NCBI RefSeq assembly: GCF_900167445.1
Contig: NZ_FUZT01000017.1
Coordinates: 24,248 to 88,247, forward strand
DNA length: 64,000 bases
DNA from: Maledivibacter halophilus
GTDB lineage: Bacteria; Bacillota; Clostridia; Peptostreptococcales; Caminicellaceae
Direction: 5' to 3'
The translations under genes were made by a program, and so were the position numbers. Positions 52,856-61,243 of the stretch are shown in pieces (position 1 is the first letter of the stretch; every line of letters begins with the position of its first letter). The notes beneath the pieces were generated by a model. It searched no databases. It was not told where the DNA came from and was given only the letters and a program-made list of their open reading frames with translations.

Positions 52856-53950
52856 ATGGTTAGTAAAGTAATCATGTTTATCATGGCTGTATTCATGCTG
52901 TGGGCAGTGACTGATAAAATAATATTAAACAATAAATTTGGTTATGGTTCGTTATTTGATGAAGGAATGCTTGCTATGGGTACCATGGCAACTTCTATGG
53001 TCGGGCTTATGTGTTTGGCTCCTGTTTTAGGAGAAGCTTTATTACCAGTATTTGGACCGATATTTGAAGCTATTGGTGCCGATCCGTCAATGTTGGCTGG
53101 GTCTCTTCTTGGGATTGATATGGGGGGCTACCCTCTTGCTCAAGAGATGGCAGGAAATCCTCAAATAGCAATCTTTTCAGGCGGGATTTACGCATCTATG
53201 ATGGGGGTTTGTATCACCTTTGCCATTCCAGTTGCGCTGGGGATTTTATCCGAAGAAGATAGCCCTTATCTTGCCAAAGGTATTATGTGTGGTGTAATTG
53301 TCATTCCGATTGCGTCATTTATTGGAGGCATTATGATGGGGCTGGCAGTCGATGTGATTTTAAAAAACTTAATCCCGGCTTTAGTCTTGGCAATTCTTTT
53401 AGTAATTGGTCTAGTTGTCATACCCAATGGAATGATGAAAGGTTTTTCAGTATTTGCAAAGTTTATCAACTTTGTGGTTCATGCTTCACTAGCCATTGCT
53501 ATCTTTTCTGAATTAACGGGCATTGTCATTATTGAAGGGATGGCACCTATTGGTCCACAATTAGAAGTGGTTGGTATCATAGGGATCACTTTGGCAGGTG
53601 CTTATCCACTTGTTCATTTCATTACGAAAACATTTAATAAGCCATTACAACGTTTTGGCAGTTTATTTAAAGTTAATGACAAAACAATCAGTGGAATAAT
53701 TGCAAGTGTAGCTAATAGTTTACCGATGCTTGCTCAAGTTAAAGATATGCCGCCAAGAGGAAAGGTTATGGCGATTGCATTTATGGTGCCGGCAGCATTT
53801 GCACTGGGTGATCATTTAGCGTATGCTTCAGTAAATATGGAGGAACAGATATTTCCTTTGATTGCTGCAAAGTTATTGGGAGGTATTCTCGCAGTAATTG
53901 TAGCTATGATTATGATGAAAAACTCAGATGAAGTACAGGTTAATAGTTAG
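52856..53950 (+). CDS. eutH: EutH-family ethanolamine permease
   Basis: This 364-residue membrane protein has about ten hydrophobic helices. Family motifs include FMLWAVTDKIILNNKFGYG, AGSLLGIDMGGYPLAQEMAG and the late GDHLAYASVNME. EutH proteins import ethanolamine, so this gene points to ethanolamine or a related amino alcohol as substrate. The start is set at ATG 52856, although its ribosome site (GAGAGAGG) is an unusually long 15 bases away. The upstream frame overlaps the aldehyde dehydrogenase gene. Confidence 0.9.
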   Translation: MVSKVIMFIMAVFMLWAVTDKIILNNKFGYGSLFDEGMLAMGTMATSMVGLMCLAPVLGEALLPVFGPIFEAIGADPSMLAGSLLGIDMGGYPLAQEMAGNPQIAIFSGGIYASMMGVCITFAIPVALGILSEEDSPYLAKGIMCGVIVIPIASFIGGIMMGLAVDVILKNLIPALVLAILLVIGLVVIPNGMMKGFSVFAKFINFVVHASLAIAIFSELTGIVIIEGMAPIGPQLEVVGIIGITLAGAYPLVHFITKTFNKPLQRFGSLFKVNDKTISGIIASVANSLPMLAQVKDMPPRGKVMAIAFMVPAAFALGDHLAYASVNMEEQIFPLIAAKLLGGILAVIVAMIMMKNSDEVQVNS

Positions 53951-53961
53951 GAGTTGATAAT

Positions 53962-54219
53962 ATGGATATATTTGTAAGAAGAGCATTACAAGAAGAGTGT
54001 GAATATATGCAATGGGCTGATACCTGGGAGTCTGATTGCACGAAGTTTGATTATTATTATGAAACAGATGAAACCTGTCTCATCACTAAAGGAAGCGCTA
54101 CAGTAAAGTATGATGGCAAAGAAGTGTCTCTTGGTGAAGGTGACTTAGCGGTATTTCCAAAGGGGTTAAAGTGTACATGGATCGTGCATACTCCTATAAA
54201 AAAATTTCTTCGTAATTAA
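53962..54219 (+). CDS. Small cupin protein (EutQ C-terminal / DUF861 type)
   Basis: This 85-residue single cupin reads FVRRALQEECEYMQWADTWE, then TKGSATVKYDGKEVSLGEGD and LAVFPKGLKCTWIV. It equals the C-terminal cupin of EutQ without its N-terminal part (EutQ is about 230 residues). The acetate kinase activity reported for Salmonella EutQ cannot be assumed. It probably has an assembly or small-molecule role. Confidence 0.78.
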   Translation: MDIFVRRALQEECEYMQWADTWESDCTKFDYYYETDETCLITKGSATVKYDGKEVSLGEGDLAVFPKGLKCTWIVHTPIKKFLRN

Positions 54220-54241
54220 AAGAAAAGATAGGGAGGAGAAA

Positions 54242-54901
54242 ATGAAAAACGACGCTATACTAGGGAAATTATTAAGCATGAAACTTATTCCTAATGTTAC
54301 TGATGCTTTACAAGAAAAATTAAATTTACCTGAAGGTCACAGAAGTATTGGTGTTTTCACGTCAGACTGTGATGATGTAGCCTATATTGCGATGGATGAG
54401 GCGACGAAAAAAGTAAATGTTGTTGGTGTATATGGGGAAACCTTCTATGCTGGCGCAGCTAATGCAACAGGTTTATTAGCTGGTGAAGTTGTTTGCATTA
54501 TCTCTGGTCCAACACCTGCAGAAGTTCATTCTGGTCTACAGGTAGTTACGGATGTATTTGAAGCAGCTAATGCTCCACGTTTTGTTAGTTGCAATGACGA
54601 TGATACGATAGCGTATATGGCCCATACCATTAGTAAAACAGGATCTTATCTGTCTAATATTGCTGAAATTCCTGAAGGACAAGCAATCGCGTATTTAATT
54701 GCTTATCCTGGAGAATTCTTTTATGCATTAGATGCAGCTATGAAAGCGGCAGATGTGGAACTTTGCTATTATATTGAACCACCTTCTCCAACAAACTGTG
54801 GAGGTGCTTTTTTAACAGGCTCTCAGTCAGCGTGTATAACAGCGGCAGAAGCATTTGGTAATGCGGTTCAATATGTGGCTGATAATCCACTGAAGATTTA
54901 A
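54242..54901 (+). CDS. eutL: Microcompartment shell protein, BMC-T (EutL)
   Basis: This 219-residue protein has two fused BMC domains in the permuted EutL order. Markers are HRSIGVFTSDCDDVAYIAMD, GETFYAGAANATG and the C-terminal PPSPTNCGGAFLTGSQSACI. EutL trimers have a gated pore large enough for cofactors, and the Salmonella protein binds ethanolamine beside its pores. Its presence with a glycyl radical enzyme links this locus to ethanolamine-type shells. Confidence 0.94.
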   Translation: MKNDAILGKLLSMKLIPNVTDALQEKLNLPEGHRSIGVFTSDCDDVAYIAMDEATKKVNVVGVYGETFYAGAANATGLLAGEVVCIISGPTPAEVHSGLQVVTDVFEAANAPRFVSCNDDDTIAYMAHTISKTGSYLSNIAEIPEGQAIAYLIAYPGEFFYALDAAMKAADVELCYYIEPPSPTNCGGAFLTGSQSACITAAEAFGNAVQYVADNPLKI

Positions 54902-54929
54902 AAAATAGGATAGTAGGGAGATAATATAT

Positions 54930-55283
54930 ATGGATCTTTTAGCAAGCGAAAAGATGCACCGGGTAATACAAGAATCGGTACCCGGAAAGCAGATCACACT
55001 AGCTCATGTTATTGCATCTCCAGTGCCAGAAATTTATGAATCATTAGGTATTGATTATAAAGGGGCTATAGGTATTTTAACCTTAACCCCCTATGAAACT
55101 TCTATGATCGCAGCAGATATGGGTTCGAAAGCAGCTGATGTTAACATCGGTTTTCTCGATAGGTTTACGGGATCCGTCGTACTATGTGGAGACGTTCAAA
55201 GTGTTAAAACATCACTTGAGACGATTGTAGAACAGTTCAAAAATACTCTAGGTTTTAGTGTTTGCTCGGTAACGAAATCATGA
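54930..55283 (+). CDS. eutS: Microcompartment shell protein EutS (PduU-like)
   Basis: This 117-residue permuted BMC-H protein closely follows EutS: RVIQESVPGKQITLAHVIA, GAIGILTLTPYETSMIAADM and NIGFLDRFTGSVVLCGDV. It forms bent or closed-pore hexamers, probably at shell edges. The stop overlaps the eutP start (ATGA). Confidence 0.94.
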   Translation: MDLLASEKMHRVIQESVPGKQITLAHVIASPVPEIYESLGIDYKGAIGILTLTPYETSMIAADMGSKAADVNIGFLDRFTGSVVLCGDVQSVKTSLETIVEQFKNTLGFSVCSVTKS

Positions 55284-55729
55284 AAAGAAAGAGAGTAATG
55301 ATTTTGGGTCCAGGAAAATCTGGGAAAACATCCCTAGCAAATATACTAAATGGTGTTGAGGGTCCGGCGAAACGAACCCCAAATATGGTTTATGGAAAAT
55401 ACACCTTAGATGTACCTGGAGCATATCTTGAAAGTCCATGGATGCATCAACATTTAATTGCGGCACAGCAAGATGCTTATTGTGTCATTATGATTTCAGA
55501 TCCAGAACAACGTAAAAGAAGCTATGCTCCTGGATTTGCAAATTCTTTTAGAATTCCATTGATTGGTGTAATTACCAAAGTGGACATTGCAAGTAAAGAG
55601 CATCAAGAAGCTTGCGAACAAGAATTAATTTCTGCTGGCATAAAACCACCTTTTCACTATATATCATTACTGGAAGGTACGGGAATTGAAAAATTGATAG
55701 AACAAGTAAAAGCATATCAACAAGGATAA
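55280..55729 (+). CDS. eutP: EutP/PduV-type small GTPase-like protein
   Basis: This 149-residue P-loop protein has GPGKSGKTSL (G1), DVPGAYLE (G3-like) and TKVD (G4). EutP/PduV proteins attach to shells and have been linked to organelle movement or acetate kinase activity. The evidence is limited. It is coupled to eutS by a four-base overlap. Confidence 0.88.
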   Translation: MKRKRVMILGPGKSGKTSLANILNGVEGPAKRTPNMVYGKYTLDVPGAYLESPWMHQHLIAAQQDAYCVIMISDPEQRKRSYAPGFANSFRIPLIGVITKVDIASKEHQEACEQELISAGIKPPFHYISLLEGTGIEKLIEQVKAYQQG

Positions 55730-55800
55730 AATAACGCTTTAAAAAACGACAAAAAGATTTGATAGGATATTGAAAATAAAATAAGAAAGGAGGAAACCGC

Positions 55801-56937
55801 TTGAAGTTTCATTTAAAAACAGATATCTATTTTGGAGAACAGTCTTTAGAAAACCTTAAGCAATTGAATGTCAAACATAGCATGATTGTTACAGATTCTT
55901 TTTTCTATGAATCGCATATTGTTGACAAAGTGGATGAACTCTTGCAGGAGGCCGGAATAGAAACATCAATTTTTTGTGATGTCGTTCCAAACCCAGACTT
56001 TGAGACGATTACAAAGGGAATCGAAGCTATGAGAAATTACAAGCCCGACAGTATTGTTGCTTTTGGTGGTGGCTCCTCTATTGATACAGCAAAAGCTATG
56101 TTATATGTATATAATGAAAAATACGGTCAAGAACTACTGTTCGTTGCAATACCAACGACCAGTGGTACCGGAAGTGAGGTTACGAATATAACTGTTGTGT
56201 CGAATCCAGAAGATTGTAGCAAGCATCCGATTAGCAGCAAGCTTATGTTACCTGATATTGCGATTTTAGATCCTCAGTTTACTATGACGGTTCCTGCAAC
56301 TATAACGGCTGACACTGGCATGGACGTTTTTGCTCATGCTATCGAAGCTTATGTTTCAACAGGGGCCTCCGATTTCACCGACGCTTTTGCGGAAAAAGCC
56401 ATACGTACTGTTTGGATGTATTTGCCAGAGGTGGTTCGCAATGGAGACAGTAAAGAAGCTCGTGAGAAGCTACAAAATGCTTCTTGCATGGCAGGTATTT
56501 CTTTTAACACAGCAGCTTTAGGTATTTGTCACAGTATGGCCCATACTTTAGGGGCACACTTTAACATTTCCCACGGAAAATCTTGTGCGGTACTATTGCC
56601 TTTTGTAATTGCTTATAATGCGAGCTTAGATCAACCTTGGGAAAGTAAAACTTGTATTCGTTATGCGACCATTGCAGAACAACTAGGTATTGGCGGTGGA
56701 ACAAATAAAAACAAGGTTCATAATTTAATTTCACAGCTTAAAAAGTTTACGAAAGCGTTAGGTATCGACAGCTCATTAAAAGCACTCATGATTGAGAGTG
56801 AAGAGTTGCAACAAGCAATTCCTGAAATGGCAAAACAAACCTTGGTGGATAATTGCACCATAACGAATCCACGAGAGCCAACTCAAGAGGACATCGAATC
56901 AATTTTCCTTGCTTTTAGTAAAGGAGGATATCGATGA
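55801..56937 (+). CDS. Iron-containing alcohol dehydrogenase (EutG/PduQ type)
   Basis: This 378-residue class III alcohol dehydrogenase has a NAD-binding GGGSSIDTAKAM near residue 95, TTSGTGSEVTN, and metal-ligand motifs DVFAHAIEAYVS and GICHSMAHTLGAHFNISHG. It reduces the aldehyde to the alcohol and regenerates NAD inside the shell. The TTG start is 7 bases after AAAGGAGG. Its stop overlaps the next start. Confidence 0.93.
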   Translation: MKFHLKTDIYFGEQSLENLKQLNVKHSMIVTDSFFYESHIVDKVDELLQEAGIETSIFCDVVPNPDFETITKGIEAMRNYKPDSIVAFGGGSSIDTAKAMLYVYNEKYGQELLFVAIPTTSGTGSEVTNITVVSNPEDCSKHPISSKLMLPDIAILDPQFTMTVPATITADTGMDVFAHAIEAYVSTGASDFTDAFAEKAIRTVWMYLPEVVRNGDSKEAREKLQNASCMAGISFNTAALGICHSMAHTLGAHFNISHGKSCAVLLPFVIAYNASLDQPWESKTCIRYATIAEQLGIGGGTNKNKVHNLISQLKKFTKALGIDSSLKALMIESEELQQAIPEMAKQTLVDNCTITNPREPTQEDIESIFLAFSKGGYR

Positions 56938-57557
56938 TGATCTTTATGACTGAAGAAGAACTACGACGATTATATCGAAAAGCACCTTTTAAAGAATATA
57001 TCTTAGATGGTAATACACGCTTGACACCGGGGGGGCGACAGTTTTTATTGGATCATAAAATTTCGATTGTTGATTCAAAAGAACGGGACTTTAAGAAAAT
57101 GCAAGCGTATAGTCTAGAAACTCAAAAAAAGGACGAAGAAGCTCTTCTCAATTTACAACTAGATCATCAATTACTGCGAGCTAATTTTTTAGAAAAAGCA
57201 AGAACCATTTATGACTATGATCAATTATTAGCAAATCAAGTTTTTGAATGGGTTTCTGTTCTTCTCGCAGTGGAAGAAAAAAAGGGCTTAACCGAATTAC
57301 CTTGGTCTTCAAATACGAATTCAGAATTAGACCAGAACATTTTTTCACACCAAGTTGATTGCAGCATGAACAAAGACCTTGCACTGGCTCCGAAAGGAAG
57401 AGAAGCAACGAGCTTAAATGTGCTATATCATATGTTACGACGCTTCTGTCATCAATATGAGCATGTCTTAGATGAAGAACAGTCTATTGTATTAATGAAA
57501 ATGCTCCATCATATCTCTAGAACAATGATGAGCATATTAGGAGGATCAATATGTTAG
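56934..57557 (+). CDS. EutT-like protein without the adenosyltransferase metal motif
   Basis: This 207-residue protein has an N-terminus (MTEEELRRLYRKAPFKEYIL, then GNTRLTPGGRQFLLDHKISI) that resembles the start of EutT and related eut/pdu proteins. The body is helical. The CCxxC metal-binding motif of EutT cobalamin adenosyltransferase is missing; only three cysteines are scattered. This agrees with a B12-independent system and suggests a retained structural or assembly role. The identification rests mainly on the N-terminal segment. Confidence 0.55.
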   Translation: MMIFMTEEELRRLYRKAPFKEYILDGNTRLTPGGRQFLLDHKISIVDSKERDFKKMQAYSLETQKKDEEALLNLQLDHQLLRANFLEKARTIYDYDQLLANQVFEWVSVLLAVEEKKGLTELPWSSNTNSELDQNIFSHQVDCSMNKDLALAPKGREATSLNVLYHMLRRFCHQYEHVLDEEQSIVLMKMLHHISRTMMSILGGSIC

Positions 57558-58399
57558 AGCAACAAGAGCGCTTTGAATATTGTAACAATATCGTCGCTTT
57601 ATTCGAAAAAAGCCTAAAAAAGCTCATAAAAAAGAATGCCCAAAAGTATTACATAGGAGTAGATTTGGGGACAGCTTGCACAGCGATTGCTGTGTTTGAT
57701 GAAGAAAAAAAGCCTGTGGCGGGTGCATATCGTTGGTCAAATGTTGTTCGAGATGGTATGGTCGTCGATTATATCGGTGCAGTTCGTATTGTCAAAGAAA
57801 TGAAAGAAGAATTGGAAGAAAAACTTGGGCACTCTCTTCATTATGCTGCTACAGCCATACCTCCGGGTACCATGTCTGTTGATGGCGGTGTTGTGAAAAA
57901 CGTGGTTGAAGGTGCAGGGTTTGAGATAGCTGGTATTTTTGATGAGCCCTCGGCTGCAAATGCTCTATTGAAAATTGAGGACGGCGCTATTGTTGATATA
58001 GGTGGGGGGACTACTGGGATTTCCATTCTTAAGGATGGAAAAGTCGTTTATGTTGCTGATGAAGCTACTGGTGGACACCATTTTTCACTCGCTCTCGCAG
58101 GGGCGTATCAGATGAGTTTGGAAGAAGCTGAAGAATTCAAGCGAAAAAAGGAGAGCCATCAAGAAATAGTACCTGTTTTGAAACCGGTGATTGAAAAAGT
58201 AGCATCTATTATAATGGAACATGCAAAACCATATGACATTAAAAATATCTATTTAGTTGGTGGTACAAGTTGTTTGACAGGTATTGAAAAAATTATAGAA
58301 AAATCTACTGGTATAGCAACTTATAAGCCGGATAACCCATTATTTGTAACGCCTTTAGGCATTGCTTTACAATGCTTAAAGGAAACGGAGGCTTCATAA
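57551..58399 (+). CDS. eutJ: EutJ-like chaperone/ATPase
   Basis: This 282-residue actin/Hsp70-fold protein reads YIGVDLGTACTAIAVFDE (phosphate 1), GAIVDIGGGTTGISIL (phosphate 2) and IYLVGGTSCLTGIE (adenosine motif). EutJ is thought to help assemble microcompartments or reactivate enzymes. It overlaps the genes on both sides, so expression is tightly coupled. Confidence 0.92.
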   Translation: MLEQQERFEYCNNIVALFEKSLKKLIKKNAQKYYIGVDLGTACTAIAVFDEEKKPVAGAYRWSNVVRDGMVVDYIGAVRIVKEMKEELEEKLGHSLHYAATAIPPGTMSVDGGVVKNVVEGAGFEIAGIFDEPSAANALLKIEDGAIVDIGGGTTGISILKDGKVVYVADEATGGHHFSLALAGAYQMSLEEAEEFKRKKESHQEIVPVLKPVIEKVASIIMEHAKPYDIKNIYLVGGTSCLTGIEKIIEKSTGIATYKPDNPLFVTPLGIALQCLKETEAS

Positions 58400-58698
58400 T
58401 GGATATAAGAATTATAAAAGCGCCGAGTACTGGTACTTTACGCATAATACAACGCCGTCTTTCATCGATGGAGTTGGAAGATATTCATGATTTTGGAGCC
58501 GTTGGACTATTACAAGGAAAAATCATGGATATGTTGTATGCTGCTGATATTGCAGAAAAAACTGCGGATGTATGTGTTGAAGATATTCGTGGGAATTGTC
58601 CAACGACGATGACGACTCTTGCCATTTTTGGGTCAGTGGAAGCAGTAGAAATTGCCATCCAGGAAATACGTAAAAGTGGAAAGGAGGATGGTAGATGA
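58399..58698 (+). CDS. GrpU-like atypical BMC shell protein with GxCP iron-sulfur motif
   Basis: This 99-residue divergent BMC-domain protein opens MDIRIIKAPSTGTLRIIQRR. GNCP in DIRGNCPTTMTTLAIFG equals the G-x-C-P pore motif by which GrpU shell hexamers of glycyl radical compartments bind an iron-sulfur cluster. This implies electron transfer through the shell or a redox sensor. The start overlaps the eutJ stop (TAATG), and the stop overlaps eutN. Confidence 0.8.
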   Translation: MDIRIIKAPSTGTLRIIQRRLSSMELEDIHDFGAVGLLQGKIMDMLYAADIAEKTADVCVEDIRGNCPTTMTTLAIFGSVEAVEIAIQEIRKSGKEDGR

Positions 58699-58955
58699 TT
58701 ACCGCAGAACTAATCGGCAATGTGTGGGCAACAAGAAAAGCAGATCGATTACAAGGTTACAAATTAATGTTGGCAGAGGTTATAGGTAGTACACAAGCAG
58801 GTCAGAGAATGGTCGTCGTTGATCAAATAGGTGCAGGGATAGGAGATCGTGTACTAGTGGTATGTGGTTCATCCGCACGTCGTATGGTAGGAAACGATGA
58901 TGTTCCCATTGATGCTGCAGTGATTGGAATTATTGATGGCGATTGTATTATTTAA
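58695..58955 (+). CDS. eutN: Microcompartment vertex protein, BMC-P (EutN/CcmL)
   Basis: This 86-residue protein shows the EutN/CcmL pattern: ELIGNVWATRKADRLQGYKL, VVVDQIGAGIGDRVLVVCGS and AVIGIIDG. Pentamers close the vertices of the polyhedral shell. It is coupled to the GrpU-like gene by ATGA. Confidence 0.96.
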   Translation: MITAELIGNVWATRKADRLQGYKLMLAEVIGSTQAGQRMVVVDQIGAGIGDRVLVVCGSSARRMVGNDDVPIDAAVIGIIDGDCII

Positions 58956-58985
58956 CTTTTGCTAAACGACGACAGGAGGGTAAAT

Positions 58986-59693
58986 ATGGGAAACAAGAAA
59001 GCAATTGGCATAGTTGAAACGAAAGGGCTCATTTCAGGCATTGAAGCTTTGGACGCCATGCTAAAAGCTGCAAATGTTACATTACTTAAACATGAGTATG
59101 TCGGTTCAGGTTTGGTAACGATAGTTGTGCAAGGTGATGTAAGTGCAGTTACCACAGCAGTTGACAGCGGTGTAGCAGCTGTTTTGGCCATTGATGAAAA
59201 TGGGCTCCAAGCTCAAAACGTCATACCTCGTCCTGACTTACAACTGTATGAAACTTTGCTAAAGAAAGAAAAGCCGAAAGCCTTGGTTTGGGATACGAAC
59301 CCAAAAGAGTCGGAATCTAAGCAAGAAAAATCTGTAGATTCCACTGAGCAAGAAAAAACAATCCAGGAAGCGCCTAAGGAAGTTCTTGTTCAGGATGAAG
59401 AAAGAGAAAAAATTCAAGAAATAGAAGTTTCTGTTGTTCCAGAACAGACGGAAGATAAAAAAGAAGATCCAGAGAAGTATGATAAAGTATGGGCCGATGA
59501 TTTTTACAAACAAATGGGCATTGAAGAAACTATGAAGAAAATAAATCAATTGACGGTAGTGGAGTTGAAAGAACTAGCCGGAATGTATGAGCAAGGAAGT
59601 ATTGCTCCAAATATATCTAAAGCCAGAAAACAAGAAATTCTAGATGGTTTTAAGAAATATTACAAGAATGAACAAGAAAGTAGTGATGATTAA
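58986..59693 (+). CDS. BMC-H shell protein with long acidic linker and C-terminal helical domain
   Basis: This 235-residue protein has a full BMC domain at residues 1-90 (KAIGIVETKGLISGIEALDA, then HEYVGSGLVTIVVQGDVSAV). A charged linker rich in K/E/P follows (about 95-165). The final 60 residues (KINQLTVVELKELAGMYEQG, SKARKQEILDGFKKYYK) resemble the Rho N-terminal or SAP-type helix-extension-helix fold. EutK and PduK also carry extra C-terminal domains. The tail may bind cargo or nucleic acid. The ATG at 58986 has ACAGGAGGG before it. Confidence 0.85.
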   Translation: MGNKKAIGIVETKGLISGIEALDAMLKAANVTLLKHEYVGSGLVTIVVQGDVSAVTTAVDSGVAAVLAIDENGLQAQNVIPRPDLQLYETLLKKEKPKALVWDTNPKESESKQEKSVDSTEQEKTIQEAPKEVLVQDEEREKIQEIEVSVVPEQTEDKKEDPEKYDKVWADDFYKQMGIEETMKKINQLTVVELKELAGMYEQGSIAPNISKARKQEILDGFKKYYKNEQESSDD

Positions 59694-59695
59694 TT

Positions 59696-61207
59696 ATGAA
59701 GAATTTAGATTTTGATTTAAACTCCATACAAGAGGCTAGAGATAAGGCGCGTCGGGGTTTGGAAGCTGCTAAAAAAATGGAGAAGCTTACTGATAGACAG
59801 ATCGATAAAATTATTGTGAACATGGTAAAGTTAGCAGAAGAAAATGCTGTACTACTGGGAGAAATGGCAACAGAGGAGACTGGCTTTGGTGTTCCTACTG
59901 ATAAAGCGTATAAGAACCATATGGCATCAAGATTACTATATGAACAGATAAAAGACCAAAAAGTATCAGGGATAATCAACACAGATGCAGAAAAAAAGAT
60001 CATATCGGTTGCACATCCAGTGGGTCTTATCTTAGGACTTGTTCCTTCGACAAATCCAACTGCTACGGTGATTTACAAGAGTATCATTTCACTAAAAGCG
60101 GGCAATGCCATTATTTTTTCACCTCATCCATCTGCTGTAAAATGTACAACAAAAGCAGTAGAGATTATGGCTCAAGCAGCGGAAGAAGCTGGTGCACCAA
60201 AAGGTGTTATTGATTGTATTTACCAAGTAACTCTAGCAGCAACCAATGAATTAATGCACTGTGATGAAGTTAGTTTGATTATTGCAACGGGTGGTCCGGG
60301 AATGGTGAAAGCTGCATATAGCTCAGGAAAGCCAGCCATAGGTGTTGGTGCAGGAAATTCACCAGCATATATTGAAAAAACGGCGGATGTTAAAAAAGCT
60401 GTTTCGGATATTATTGCAAGCAAAATATTTGATTACGGTACGATATGTGCTTCCGAACAATCTATCGTTTGTGAAAGAAGTAATCATGATGCTGTTGTTG
60501 CAGAATTGAAAGCTCAGGGCGGCTATTTTATGAGTGAAGAAGAAACGGATGCAGTTTGTAAAGTATTATTTCGTGGAAAAAATTATACCATGAATGCTGA
60601 TTGTGTTGGACGCTCAGCACTTGTCATTGCTGAAAAGGCTGGCATTGAAGTGCCAAAGGATACAAAAGTATTAATTGGAAAACAAGACGGAGTTGGCAAA
60701 GGATATCCTTTATCCTATGAGAAATTAACTTCGGTGCTTGGTTTCTATACAGTGGAGGATTGGCAAGAAGCATGCGATCTTTGTTATGATCTGCTGGATC
60801 ATGGGCTTGGGCATACACTTAGTATTCACACAGAAAATCCGAAGATTGTATTGAAGTTTTCAGTAAAACCTGCTTCTAGAATCGTAGTTAATTCTGGTGG
60901 TTCAACAGGTGGCTCTGGTTTAACAACAGGTTTAGGTATTGCCTTTACTTTAGGTTGTGGTACCTGTGGTGGTAGCTCAGTGTCTGAAAATGTTGGACCT
61001 GAGCATTTAATCAATATCAAGAAAATAGCTTTTGGAACTAAAGAGACCGTTAATACTGTTGAAAATGATGATCTGTGGAATCAACTGAAGATTAATGTAT
61101 CAAGCAAAACTTCTACAGATTCAAAGGATTCATTAGAAGGTAATTTATTCAGTGATGAGATTTTAATGCGCGCTATTCGTAGAGCCATTGGCGATCTTAG
61201 GGTATAG
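59696..61207 (+). CDS. CoA-acylating aldehyde dehydrogenase 2 (acetaldehyde dehydrogenase type)
   Basis: This 503-residue enzyme is closer to the AdhE N-terminal/acetaldehyde dehydrogenase group: LVPSTNPTATVIYKSII, IIATGGPGMVKAAYSSGKPA and the catalytic cysteine in FDYGTICASEQ. The glycine-rich VNSGGSTGGSGLTTGLG segment near 400 is also typical. Relative to enzyme 1 it has a C-terminal extension ending in an amphipathic helix (SDEILMRAIRRAIGDL), a likely encapsulation peptide. It follows the preceding gene after 2 bases. Confidence 0.9.
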   Translation: MKNLDFDLNSIQEARDKARRGLEAAKKMEKLTDRQIDKIIVNMVKLAEENAVLLGEMATEETGFGVPTDKAYKNHMASRLLYEQIKDQKVSGIINTDAEKKIISVAHPVGLILGLVPSTNPTATVIYKSIISLKAGNAIIFSPHPSAVKCTTKAVEIMAQAAEEAGAPKGVIDCIYQVTLAATNELMHCDEVSLIIATGGPGMVKAAYSSGKPAIGVGAGNSPAYIEKTADVKKAVSDIIASKIFDYGTICASEQSIVCERSNHDAVVAELKAQGGYFMSEEETDAVCKVLFRGKNYTMNADCVGRSALVIAEKAGIEVPKDTKVLIGKQDGVGKGYPLSYEKLTSVLGFYTVEDWQEACDLCYDLLDHGLGHTLSIHTENPKIVLKFSVKPASRIVVNSGGSTGGSGLTTGLGIAFTLGCGTCGGSSVSENVGPEHLINIKKIAFGTKETVNTVENDDLWNQLKINVSSKTSTDSKDSLEGNLFSDEILMRAIRRAIGDLRV

Positions 61208-61243
61208 GAAAAACTATAATATGCTAGATGAAAGGAGACCAAT

